From positions 7,387,001-7,451,000 of the forward strand of contig NZ_CP108568.1 of NCBI RefSeq assembly GCF_036010485.1: DNA of 64,000 bases, read 5' to 3'. The first letter of the stretch is position 1. Each line of letters starts with the position of its first letter. Below, one piece after another: positions 25,038 through 33,311 of the stretch. The stretch is from Streptomyces sp. NBC_01198 (GTDB taxonomy: Bacteria > Actinomycetota > Actinomycetes > Streptomycetales > Streptomycetaceae). The notes beneath the pieces were generated by a model. That model did no database searches and was not told the DNA's origin. It saw only the letters and a list, made by a program, of their open reading frames with translations. A program made the position numbers and the translations under genes.

Positions 25038-25087
25038 GGGTGCGCTCCTTGGGGCCGGGTGCCGCCGCTGGTCGGGCGCCGCCCACC

Positions 25088-26065
25088 CTACTGCTCACAT
25101 ACTGTCAGTTCATGACCTCCCTGGCATCCACTGCCTGCCGCGTGCACCCGCCGGTAGCGGCCGGGCGCCATGCCGCACCACCGCTTGAAGGCGTGGGCGA
25201 AGGCGAATTCGGAGGTGTAGCCGACCTGTGCGGCGACCGAGGACAGCGGCAGCGCGGAGGTCGCGAGCAGCCTGGCCGCCAGCGTCATCCGCCACCACGT
25301 CAGGTAGCCCAGCGGCGGCCGGCCGGTCAGCGCCGCGAACCGCCGGGCGAACGCGGCCCGTGACAGTCCGGCTTCGCGCGCCAGCCGCTCAACGGTCCAC
25401 GGCCCGGCGGGATTCCGGTGCATCGCCGCCAGACCGGCCATCAGCGGCGCGTCGTTGAGCGCGGCCGCCCATCCGGTCGTGGCGCCGCAGTCCCGCAGTG
25501 GCGCGTCGTCGTACCAGGCCCGCAGCACGTACAGCAGCAGCGTGTCGAGCAGCGACGGCACGATCGCGTCGCTGCCCAGTCGCGGCCGCTCCAGCTCGCC
25601 GGCCAGCAGGCGTACGGTAGCGGCCGGTTCCGGGTGCCTGGCCGGTGCGGCGCGCAGCCGCAGCAGGTCGGGCAGTTCCGCGAGCAGCGGGTGGGTGCGC
25701 TGCGGATCGAGCGGATAACTGCCGCACAGCAGCAGTGCCGCGGGGCCGTCGCCGGCCGGCGGGCGCGGCCCGGGGAGTCGGGCGGCGCCGGGCTCGCAGG
25801 GCGGACCCGTGACGGGGGTGCCGGGGCTGTCGGCCAGCACGTGACCGGTGCCGCGCGGCACGAACACCACGTCACCCGGGCCGAGGTCGACGGACTGCCG
25901 GCTGGCGGTGGGCCGCAGCACGCACGTGCCGCGCAGCACCACGTGGAAGGCGGCCGAGCCGGCGGCCGGCGCGAACTCCAGTGCCCAGGGCGCGTGATGA
26001 AGGACCGGCGCCGACCGGGGACGGCCGGTCCGCAGCACCCCGATCACGTCGCTGAGTACGTCCAC
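25088..26065 (-). CDS. AraC-family regulator with N-terminal cupin domain
   Basis: 325 residues. The N-terminal cupin-type sensor (about 1-180) includes PAAGSAAFHVVLRG and SVDLGPGDVVFVPRGTGHVL. The C-terminal double HTH is PWTVERLAREAGLSRAAFAR and the signature segment GYTSEFAFAHAFKRWCGMAP. It resembles AraC regulators with an AraC_binding_2/cupin_6 domain. The GTG start follows TAGCGT by 6 nt, so the transcript is probably leaderless. The expansin gene is divergent 356 bp away; regulation of it is not evident. Confidence 0.88.
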   Translation of the reverse strand: MDVLSDVIGVLRTGRPRSAPVLHHAPWALEFAPAAGSAAFHVVLRGTCVLRPTASRQSVDLGPGDVVFVPRGTGHVLADSPGTPVTGPPCEPGAARLPGPRPPAGDGPAALLLCGSYPLDPQRTHPLLAELPDLLRLRAAPARHPEPAATVRLLAGELERPRLGSDAIVPSLLDTLLLYVLRAWYDDAPLRDCGATTGWAAALNDAPLMAGLAAMHRNPAGPWTVERLAREAGLSRAAFARRFAALTGRPPLGYLTWWRMTLAARLLATSALPLSSVAAQVGYTSEFAFAHAFKRWCGMAPGRYRRVHAAGSGCQGGHELTVCEQ

Positions 26066-26194
26066 GCAGTGACGCTACCCATCGCCGAGACGGACACGCA
26101 TGATCGCGGCAGCCGGACGTACGGGCCGTCTACCGCGCCGAGGCGACCGCCGCCGGACCGGAGGTGGTCGCTCCGGCCGCCGGCGGCCGCGGGG

Positions 26195-26327
26195 GTGTCC
26201 TGGCTGCGGTACCGGGCCAACGGCCCTGGCGGCCGCAGCCTGTGGCGGCCCGGGCGCCTGGCCGCGCGGGGCTGTCCCCGCTGCGGGACCGGGCCAGCCC
26301 TCCCTGGCGGCCGAAGCATGTGACGGC
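26195..26327. repeat. Imperfect 55-bp direct repeat in the AraC/expansin gap
   Basis: A segment beginning TGTCC at 26196 recurs at 26273 (offset 77 bp): TGTCC, GCTGCGG, ACCGGGCCA, CCTGGCGGCCG and GTG.CGG line up in the same order. It lies in the 356-bp non-coding gap 26066-26421, which otherwise holds the CebR box. Confidence 0.5.
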
Positions 26328-26354
26328 GCCGGACATCCGTCAGGCGGCGGCCCG

Positions 26355-26398
26355 TTGACGCCGCAGACTCGGCGCCGGACTATGGGAGCGCTCCCATA
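26355..26398 (+). promoter_or_regulatory. Promoter with perfect CebR box
   Basis: TATGGGAGCGCTCCCATA (26381-26398) is an 18-bp perfect palindrome containing TGGGAGCGCTCCCA, the established binding site of the cellobiose repressor CebR in Streptomyces. TTGACG (26355-26360), a 17-nt gap and GACTAT (26378-26383) form a possible promoter that overlaps the box. The box ends 23 bp before the expansin-like gene, so cellobiose or cellotriose should induce it. Confidence 0.85.
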
Positions 26399-26421
26399 CC
26401 CCCCACGCCAAGGAGCCAGCC

Positions 26422-27786
26422 ATGCGCGGACTCGCGCACCCCCACCGCTCGCACCGACCGCCCCGCAGACTGCTCGCGGCACTCGCCACCGCGGTGGCCG
26501 CGGTGCTGGTCTACGTGCTGACGATGCTGCCCGCCCCCGCGGCGACCCCGCACGCGGCCCAGGCCGACGTCGTCGGCAACGCCACCCACTTCGACGGCCT
26601 CGGCCAGCCCTACGGCGGCTGCGGCATGCCGCAGTCCCAGCTGGACTCGCCGGACTTCGTCGCGCTCAACGTCTTCAACACACCGGGCGACTACGGGAGT
26701 CACCCGCGTCCGGTGCCAGCCGCCCAGAGCTCGATCGTGGGCGCCTGGGACAACGGCCACAACTGCGGGCGCTGGGTGCGGGTCACCATCGGCGACTACT
26801 GCACCGGCACCAACGACGGGGCCGCCGGCCAGCCCTTCTGCCGCAACGGCGGATGGACCCAGGACTCCTACAACGGAGCCACCCTCACCATGCTGGTCGC
26901 CGACAGCTGCGCGGACACCAACGCCTGGTGCCGGGACGACCCGAACCACCTGGACCTCGACACCGCCTCGCTCGGCCACTTCACGCAGAACGGCACGGCG
27001 GTCACCGGGCTCGCGGACCACTGGAACAACCGCCATGTGTCCTGGAGTTACGTCCCGGCGCCCGGCTACACCGGCGACATCAAGATCGGCTTCCTGCAGG
27101 GCGCCCAGCGCTACTGGGGCGCGGTCTCGGTCTCGCATCTGCCCAACGGCGTGCACGGTGTGGAGTTCTACTCCGGCGGCGCCTGGCACGAGGCGCAGAT
27201 GAACAGCGACATGGGCCAGTCGTTCATCCTCGACCCGACGACCGACGGCGGCACCGACTTCCGCATCCGGGTGCGGGACGTCGACGACAGCTACGTCTTC
27301 GGCGGCCGCACGTACGACTTCTCGCTGCCGGCCGCGTGCTCTGGCACCTGCTCGCAGCCGTACACCGGCGTCGACTACACGACCGGGGGCGGCAGCACGA
27401 CCCCGACCACCACACCTGCGACGACCCCTCCCACCACGCCCCCGACTTCCCCGACCAGCACCCCGCCGACCTCGTCCGGCGCGGGCGGCTGCGCCGCGGC
27501 CGTGCACGTCAGCAACTCCTGGCCGGGCGGCTACCAGGCCGACGTGACGGTGCGCAACACCGGCACCCGGCAGACCACCGGCTGGGCGGTCAGGCTGGCT
27601 CTGCCGCAGGGCGTCACGATCGGCAGCGTCTGGAACGCCGCGGCCGATGCGTCGGCGCCCGCCACCACGCTGCGCAACGTCGCCTACAACGGCACCCTCG
27701 CCCCGTCAGCCAGCACCTCCTGGGGCATGACGCTCAGCGGCACGGACCAGAGTCTCGGCACCCCCAGCTGTACGGCGTCCGGGTGA
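26422..27786 (+). CDS. Secreted expansin-like protein with C-terminal CBM2
   Basis: 454 residues. A signal peptide covers about 1-48 (RRLLAALATAVAAVLVYVLT then AAQA). Residues about 50-170 form a double-psi barrel of the expansin/RlpA type with several paired cysteines and the VADSCADTNAWC segment, and about 190-310 form the second beta-sandwich (NNRHVSWSYVPAPGYTGDIK). A Thr/Pro linker (about 318-352) leads to a CBM2 cellulose-binding module (about 355-454) with HVSNSWPGGYQADVTVRNTG and TTGWAVRL. Bacterial expansins loosen cellulose without hydrolysis. The upstream CebR box ties it to cellulose use. Confidence 0.87.
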   Translation: MRGLAHPHRSHRPPRRLLAALATAVAAVLVYVLTMLPAPAATPHAAQADVVGNATHFDGLGQPYGGCGMPQSQLDSPDFVALNVFNTPGDYGSHPRPVPAAQSSIVGAWDNGHNCGRWVRVTIGDYCTGTNDGAAGQPFCRNGGWTQDSYNGATLTMLVADSCADTNAWCRDDPNHLDLDTASLGHFTQNGTAVTGLADHWNNRHVSWSYVPAPGYTGDIKIGFLQGAQRYWGAVSVSHLPNGVHGVEFYSGGAWHEAQMNSDMGQSFILDPTTDGGTDFRIRVRDVDDSYVFGGRTYDFSLPAACSGTCSQPYTGVDYTTGGGSTTPTTTPATTPPTTPPTSPTSTPPTSSGAGGCAAAVHVSNSWPGGYQADVTVRNTGTRQTTGWAVRLALPQGVTIGSVWNAAADASAPATTLRNVAYNGTLAPSASTSWGMTLSGTDQSLGTPSCTASG

Positions 27787-27870
27787 CGCTCCGCCGGTCA
27801 GTCCGACCGACGGTGCCTTCTCGGCGCGTCCACGGTGATCACCGTCGGTGACCGTCACGACGGGTGATGC

Positions 27871-27910
27871 CGGACGGCCGTCCCGCCGCTGCGTACGGGA
27901 CGGCCGTCCG
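27871..27910 (+). terminator. Strong hairpin after the expansin-like gene
   Basis: A perfect 15-bp stem (27871-27885 with 27896-27910) and 10-nt loop. Each arm contains the self-palindrome GGACGGCCGTCC. A separate 14-bp palindrome (ACGGTGATCACCGT, 27832-27845) lies before it. The rest of the 327-bp gap 27787-28113 shows nothing else. Confidence 0.7.
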
Positions 27911-28113
27911 GCGTGCGGCCACGTGCCCGGATCCGGGCGGCCGCCCCCGGATGACGGAGCAGAAATGGCGGGCGGCCCGGGCCGACCATAGCTTCGAATC
28001 GCGCGGGCACCGCCCCCTCGCCGAAGGGGCGTTGGCGAGTGCAATCCGAAACAGGTACTGGGACCCGTCGCAGCGCTGTGGCTCTGCCGGGTCGAGAAAG
28101 GCAGGTCAGGGCG

Positions 28114-29349
28114 ATGCCCGTACGGCACAGCAGGTACATCGCAGGAGTCATGACGGTCGCGGCGCTCGGAGCGGGGGCCGTCATGGCGCCCGCGGCTCAC
28201 GCCCAGTGGGGCGTGCAGCTGGTGCACGAGGGGGAGTCGATCCAGGCGGCGGTCGACGCGGCCGCCGACGGCGACACCGTTCTGGTGATGCCGGGCACGT
28301 ACCGGGAGAGCGTGCAGATCACCAGGAACGTGACGCTGGAAGGCGTCGGCTCCGGCCTGGTCACGCTCACCGCCCCGGCCGGCCAGGGCGCGCAGGACGC
28401 CCCGGCCGCCGCCCCCGCCGCTCCGGCGCCCGCCCCGGCGGGCAGCAAGCCCGCCGCCCCCGCCGCGACGCCGGACGGGACCGCGCCCGCCGCGGCGAAG
28501 ACGGAGGCCACCGCGAAGACCGAGACCAGCACGACCGTCACCGGCACCACCACTCAGGCGGCCTGCGCGGCGGCCGGCCACGGCATCTGCGTCACCGGCG
28601 CCGACGGCCACCCGCTCACCGCGGTCCGTATCGAGTCGCTCGCCGTCACCGGCTTCCGCGCGAACGGCATCGACGCCTCCGGCACCGACCGCATGGTCGT
28701 CCGCCGGGTGATGGTGAAGAACAACGGCCAGCAGGGCATCAGCCAGGAGAAGTCCACCCGGGCGGTGCTGCGGGACAACGAGGCGGTCGGCAACGGCCAG
28801 TCCGGCATCTTCGTGGCCAATTTCGTCAACGCCGAGGGCGGCGCCCTCGACACCCGGGGCACGCTGGTCTCCGGCAACACCCTGTCGGGCAACCGCATCG
28901 GCGTGACCGTCCGCCGGGCCCGCGTGATGGCGGTGGAGAACAACACCGTCACCGGCAACTGCGGCGGCGTCTTCGTCGTCGGCGACGAGAACAACCCCAA
29001 GGCCGGCGACCTCGACATCCGGCAGAACAAGATCACCGACAACAACAAGTTCTGCGCCTCCAACGGCCGGCTGCCGGCCATCCAGGGCACCGGCGTGCTG
29101 CTCACCGGCGCCGAGGACACCCGGATCACCGACAACACCATCACCGGCAACTCCGGCACCTCCCCGATGTCCGGCGGAGTCGTGCTCTTCCCCAGCGAGG
29201 TCGGCGTCGCCAACCTGCGCGACCAGGTCAGCGGCAACAACCTGTCAGGCAACCACCCCGCCGACCTGGCCGACCGCGACACCAAGGGGTCGGGCAACAC
29301 CTTCAGCGCGAACGCGTGCAGCGTCTCCGAGCCGGCCGGCCGGTGCTGA
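28114..29349 (+). CDS. Secreted right-handed beta-helix repeat protein (NosD-like)
   Basis: 411 residues. Signal peptide about 1-30 (IAGVMTVAALGAGAVMAPAA). The mature protein opens with the beta-helix entry EGESIQAAVDAAADGDTVLV and PGTYRESVQITRNVTLEGVG. An Ala/Pro/Lys-rich disordered stretch (about 90-150) interrupts, then parallel beta-helix turns resume with repeated N-N-x-V/I-x-G-N patterns (NTLSGNRIGVTV, NNTVTGNCGGVFV, NTITGNSGTS). No catalytic residues are identifiable. It may bind or cut polysaccharides or have a structural role on the surface. ATG 28114 fits the signal peptide; a longer frame from 28039 does not. Confidence 0.8.
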   Translation: MPVRHSRYIAGVMTVAALGAGAVMAPAAHAQWGVQLVHEGESIQAAVDAAADGDTVLVMPGTYRESVQITRNVTLEGVGSGLVTLTAPAGQGAQDAPAAAPAAPAPAPAGSKPAAPAATPDGTAPAAAKTEATAKTETSTTVTGTTTQAACAAAGHGICVTGADGHPLTAVRIESLAVTGFRANGIDASGTDRMVVRRVMVKNNGQQGISQEKSTRAVLRDNEAVGNGQSGIFVANFVNAEGGALDTRGTLVSGNTLSGNRIGVTVRRARVMAVENNTVTGNCGGVFVVGDENNPKAGDLDIRQNKITDNNKFCASNGRLPAIQGTGVLLTGAEDTRITDNTITGNSGTSPMSGGVVLFPSEVGVANLRDQVSGNNLSGNHPADLADRDTKGSGNTFSANACSVSEPAGRC

Positions 29350-29431
29350 CCGGCAGGCACGCAGGCCCGCCGCGCGCACCACGACTCCGTCCGTTCCCGC
29401 CGCCGACCCGGCATGACCAGAAGGGCCGACC

Positions 29432-30505
29432 ATGACGATGACCCAACCTGCCGCGGCGCCCCCGGCCGCGCCCGCCCCGCCGCCGCACGCGCCCGACCAG
29501 TCGGTGATGCGGCTGCGCGAGCTGGTGTTCGGCGCCGCCTGCGCCGCCGCGGTCCGTGCCGCGGCCCGGCTCGGCGTTGCCGACGCGCTCGACGACCAGC
29601 CGGCCACTGCCGAGGAGCTGGCCGCCGCGGTGCGGGCGGAGCCCCGGCCGCTGAACCGGCTGCTGCGCGCGCTGACCTGCTACGGCGTTTTCGCCGAGCA
29701 GTCCGACGGGCGCTTCGTGCACACCGACATGTCCCGGATGCTGCGCGAGGACGCCCCCGACTCGCTGCGCAACATCGCCCTGTGGTGCACCGAGCCGTGG
29801 ACCTGGGAGGCCTGGCCGCGGCTCGACGACGCGGTGCGCACCGGTCAGGACGTCTTCGCCGACCTGCACGGCAAGCGGTTCTTCGACTACCTGCACGACG
29901 ACGCGCCCGAGTCGGCCGCGGTCTTCGACAAGGCGATGACCCGCTCCAGCATGCAGTCCGCCCGCGACGTGGTGGACAGCCTCGACGTGACCGGTGTCGC
30001 CACCGTCGCCGACATCGGCGGCGGCCAGGGCCACGTGCTGGCCGGCCTGCTGGAGAAGCACCCGGCGCTGCGCGGCACCCTCCTCGACCTGCCCAAGGTC
30101 GTCGCGAACGCCGACAAGCGGCTGCGGGCCGGCGGTGCGCTGGCCGACCGGGCGACCCTGCTGCCGGGCGACTGCCGCCGGGAGATCCCGGTCGACGCGG
30201 ATCTCTACATCATCAAGAACATCCTCGAATGGGACGACGACTCCACCCGCAGGACGCTGCGCAACGTCGTCGCCGCGGCCCGCCCCGGCGCCCGGGTGCT
30301 GGTCATCGAGAACCTGGTGGACGACAGCGTCTCCATGCGGTTCACCACCGCCATGGACCTGCTGCTGCTGCTCAACGTCGGCGGGCAGAAGCACACCAGG
30401 GAGAGCCTGGTCACCCGGATGACCGAGGCCGGCCTCGCGGTCGGCGAGGTGCGGCCGGTCAACCCGTATCTGCACTCCTTCGAGAGCACCGTCCGCGGCG
30501 CCTGA
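29432..30505 (+). CDS. SAM-dependent O-methyltransferase of the polyketide-tailoring type
   Basis: 357 residues. A winged-helix dimerisation domain (about 20-100; LRELVFGAACAAAVRAAARL, RPLNRLLRALTCYGVFAE) precedes a methyltransferase_2 domain with SAM motif VADIGGGQGHVLAGLLEKHP and the ENLVDDSVSMRFTTAMDLLL segment. This is the layout of DnrK/TcmN/mitomycin-type O-methyltransferases, which methylate phenols of aromatic polyketides. It lies 1.6 kb before the spore-pigment genes and might tailor that product, but two surface-protein genes separate them. It ends in a strong hairpin. Confidence 0.85.
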   Translation: MTMTQPAAAPPAAPAPPPHAPDQSVMRLRELVFGAACAAAVRAAARLGVADALDDQPATAEELAAAVRAEPRPLNRLLRALTCYGVFAEQSDGRFVHTDMSRMLREDAPDSLRNIALWCTEPWTWEAWPRLDDAVRTGQDVFADLHGKRFFDYLHDDAPESAAVFDKAMTRSSMQSARDVVDSLDVTGVATVADIGGGQGHVLAGLLEKHPALRGTLLDLPKVVANADKRLRAGGALADRATLLPGDCRREIPVDADLYIIKNILEWDDDSTRRTLRNVVAAARPGARVLVIENLVDDSVSMRFTTAMDLLLLLNVGGQKHTRESLVTRMTEAGLAVGEVRPVNPYLHSFESTVRGA

Positions 30506-30532
30506 CATCCGCCACCGCGGTGCGCACACGAG

Positions 30533-30560
30533 CGGCCGGCCCGGTCATCCGGGCCGGCCG
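30533..30560. terminator. Bidirectional terminator between methyltransferase and sortase genes
   Basis: A perfect 12-bp stem (30533-30544 with 30549-30560) and 4-nt loop TCAT lies between two convergent genes. A short 9-bp micro-repeat (CGTCCGTCG) follows. Confidence 0.8.
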
Positions 30561-30603
30561 TCGTTCGTCGCGTCCGTCGCGTCCGTCGCGGTCCGCTGGG
30601 CCG

Positions 30604-31350
30604 TCAGGTGCGCCGCGAGGACGTCAGATGCGCGAAGACCACCACGTTGTCGGTGTAGTCGCGCTTGGAGCGGTCGTAGCTGCCCCCGCAGGTGATGATC
30701 CGCAACTGCGGGTCGGGTGTGGGTCCGTAGACCCGCTGGTCGGGGAATTTGCCCTTGGAGAACATCTCCACCGAGTCGACGGTGAAGGTGGCCACCGTGC
30801 CGTCCGCCCGGGTGATGTCCGCGGTCGCGCCCGGCCGCAGCAGCCGCAGCAGCAGGAAGACGGCCGGTCCGGTCTTGGTGTCGACGTGCCCGGCCACGAT
30901 CGCCGGACCGCGCTCGCCGGGCGTCGGACCCTCGGCGTACCACCCGACGAGGTTGGTGTTGCCCGCGGGCGGCGCGTTGAGATTGCCGGCGGCGTCCAGG
31001 TGCAACGGGGTGAAGGGCGCGTTCACCGCGATGTTCTTGATGGTCAGCCGGGTGGGGTTGGAGTGCGGCAGGCCCGGCACGGTGGTGGCCGTGGGGGTCG
31101 GCTTGACGGCCGCCGGAGCGGTGCCGGGGGCGATGCCCACGGCCGCACCGGGGCCACTGGCCGGGGCGCTGGGCGGCGCCGCCGCGGACGGCGGCGGGCC
31201 GGGCAGGGCCGTACCCGAGGAGTCGACCGAGTTGTAGATCATCAGGGCGCCGAGGGCCACCGAGGCGACCGCCCAGCGCAGCACGCGCGGGCGTGCGCCG
31301 GGTGCGGCGGCCGCCGCGCCGGGGGGAGGCGGCGGGTACTGCTGGGACAT
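30604..31350 (-). CDS. Class F sortase
   Basis: 248 residues. An N-terminal membrane anchor (about 24-40) is followed by a Pro/Ala/Thr-rich stalk and a sortase domain with the catalytic triad His155 (IVAGHVDT), Cys221 (RIITCGGSYD) and Arg230 (SKRDY). Class F enzymes are typical of actinobacteria and join surface proteins to the wall or to each other. The gene for a secreted, C-terminally anchored protein lies directly upstream on the same strand, a likely substrate. Confidence 0.9.
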   Translation of the reverse strand: MSQQYPPPPPGAAAAAPGARPRVLRWAVASVALGALMIYNSVDSSGTALPGPPPSAAAPPSAPASGPGAAVGIAPGTAPAAVKPTPTATTVPGLPHSNPTRLTIKNIAVNAPFTPLHLDAAGNLNAPPAGNTNLVGWYAEGPTPGERGPAIVAGHVDTKTGPAVFLLLRLLRPGATADITRADGTVATFTVDSVEMFSKGKFPDQRVYGPTPDPQLRIITCGGSYDRSKRDYTDNVVVFAHLTSSRRT

Positions 31351-31405
31351 GGGGCGATGCCTTTCATCGGCTCGCGGACAGTGCGGGCGGCGCGGGGGCC
31401 GAATG

Positions 31406-31446
31406 TGCCGTGGCCACCGCCACGGGAAGCGGCGGTGGCCACGGCA
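31406..31446 (-). terminator. Strong hairpin between the surface-protein and sortase genes
   Basis: A perfect 16-bp stem (31406-31421 with 31431-31446) and 9-nt loop lies 58 nt after the stop of the surface-protein gene. It may limit read-through into the sortase gene and so set a high substrate-to-enzyme ratio. Confidence 0.8.
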
Positions 31447-31503
31447 GGAGACAGCAGGGAACGGTTTCAGCGGGCTTTCAGCCGTTCACCGGGCAGGCCG
31501 GTG

Positions 31504-31938
31504 TCAGACCGCGAGACCGCCGGCCGGCGTACGGCGACGGCGCAGCGCCACCGCACCGGCGCCGAGGCCGCCGAGCAGCAGGATCGAACCGGCCGCCATG
31601 CCGCCGCCGGACAGCGCCATGCCGCCGCCGCCGGTGTGCACGCCGCCGTGCGGCTGCTTGCCGTGCCACGAACCCTCGCCACCCTGCTCGGCGGTGGTGT
31701 CGTCCGAGGACGCGTGCTCGCTGCCGGAGGACGCGTGCTCGTTGGCGGCGGAGCTGTCCGCGCTGCCGTCGGTGGCGGCGGCGCCGCCGTGGGAGGACGA
31801 GTGGTTGCTGGAGTGCGACGAACCCTGGCTGCTCGGGTCGTAGGCGTTGACGGCACCCGTCGCGTGGGCGGCCGGGGCGGCGATGGCGAGGACTGCGGAG
31901 AGTGCAGCTCCGGCGAAGAGGGTGCGGGCAGTGCGCAT
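31504..31938 (-). CDS. Secreted Ser/Gly/His-rich surface protein, likely sortase F substrate
   Basis: 144 residues. A signal peptide (about 1-27: TLFAGAALSAVLAIAAPAAH) is followed by a low-complexity Ser/His/Gly/Ala/Glu region and GKQPHGGVHTGGGGMALSGG. A hydrophobic stretch (GSILLLGGLGAGAVAL) and an RRRR tail complete a cell-wall-sorting layout, though no LPxTG is present; the GGVHTGGG region is the probable class F signal. The adjacent sortase supports this. Ligand or role on the cell surface is unknown. Confidence 0.72.
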   Translation of the reverse strand: MRTARTLFAGAALSAVLAIAAPAAHATGAVNAYDPSSQGSSHSSNHSSSHGGAAATDGSADSSAANEHASSGSEHASSDDTTAEQGGEGSWHGKQPHGGVHTGGGGMALSGGGMAAGSILLLGGLGAGAVALRRRRTPAGGLAV

Positions 31939-32126
31939 GGTGAAGTTTCCTTCCGTCGCGCATGCGTCGGATGACAGGTCGTCAGCCGAAGGGTGCGCAG
32001 TAGCGACATGTTCACCGTCAGCCATGCACCAGTGGCGCGCCACCGGAGAGGGCCGCAAGGGGTGAACCTTGCGCCCTCCGGGTGGCGCGCTGCGCCGCAC
32101 GGGGGACCGCGGCGGTGGGCGGCCGG

Positions 32127-32462
32127 TCAGCCGCCGCTGCGCTCCCAGCGGTAGAACTCGCGGGCCATGGCGTCCTTCGGGGACCGCCAGGTCGCCGGGT
32201 CGTAGGCGCTGACGTGCGACGACAGCCGCTCGCTGATGTCCTTGAACTCGGGGTGCGAGGCGTGCTCGGCCACCGCTGGCCCGGGTGGGCCGTCGGCCTC
32301 GATCAGATGGAAGTAGAGGTCGCCGAACTGGAACAGGCTGCGGCCCCGTACCCCGATCAGCCGCGGCAGCTCGCCGCGGTCGGAGTCGGTGAAGACCTCG
32401 GCGATGTCGTCCGCCGAGCCGGGTGCCATACGGGCCACGATCAGAGCGCGGTGCACGGTCAC
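32127..32462 (-). CDS. Spore-pigment polyketide cyclase (TcmI-like), whiE ORFVII equivalent
   Basis: 111 residues of the TcmI ferredoxin-like cyclase family: MTVHRALIVARMAPGSADDI, the FTDSDRGELPRLIGVRGRSL segment, and FGDLYFHLIEADGP are diagnostic. It directs a late aldol ring closure of the poly-beta-ketone. Starts GTG. It is the last gene of the minus-strand pigment operon, 63 bp after the aromatase gene. Confidence 0.92.
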   Translation of the reverse strand: MTVHRALIVARMAPGSADDIAEVFTDSDRGELPRLIGVRGRSLFQFGDLYFHLIEADGPPGPAVAEHASHPEFKDISERLSSHVSAYDPATWRSPKDAMAREFYRWERSGG

Positions 32463-32525
32463 GTCCTTCCTGCTTGCTGCGGGGGAGGGGGAGCCCGGGC
32501 GGGTGGTGCCCGCCCGGGCGCGGCG

Positions 32526-32999
<474 letters not shown>

Positions 33000-33257
33000 T
33001 CAGGTCCTCGCCTTCAGGACGTCGTTGACGACGTCGAGCAGTTCCCGGGGGGTCCGGCAGGCGTCGGCGTCGGCGGGGATGGTGGCGCCGTGCTCGTTCT
33101 CCAGCGCGCCGACGATGCCGAGCAGGCCCAGCGAGTCGAGGCCGAAGTCGGCGAACGGCGTGTCGGACTGGAGCTCCAGGTCGGCCGGGCTGACGATGAC
33201 GCCGGCCCGGCGTTCCATCAGCGAGGCCAGTTCCGCGTAGCTGAGTTCGGTGTGCAT
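33000..33257 (-). CDS. Acyl carrier protein of the spore-pigment PKS, whiE ORFV equivalent
   Basis: 85 residues. The phosphopantetheine site is Ser42 in DFGLDSLGLL. The helix I region (YAELASLMERRAGV) and the CRTPRELLDVVN ending are typical of type II PKS carriers. It shuttles the growing chain between the ketosynthase pair and the cyclases. Confidence 0.94.
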   Translation of the reverse strand: MHTELSYAELASLMERRAGVIVSPADLELQSDTPFADFGLDSLGLLGIVGALENEHGATIPADADACRTPRELLDVVNDVLKART

Positions 33258-33311
33258 GAGCGGCTCCTTACGTGGGGGATGGGTGTGGGGTGGAGGACGT
33301 GCGGTCAGGGG

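Noticed and set aside
26195-26327. 55-bp direct repeat considered as a mobile-element trace or attachment site
   Set aside because: Copies are imperfect, there is no transposase or integrase, and no target duplication is visible; local duplication is simpler.
30561-30600. 9-bp micro-repeat CGTCCGTCG after the methyltransferase terminator
   Set aside because: Only two or three copies in GC-rich DNA; not distinguishable from chance.
29413-31974. Long plus-strand frame covering the methyltransferase and the sortase region
   Set aside because: It is out of frame with the real methyltransferase and antisense to the sortase and surface-protein genes; no protein-like composition.
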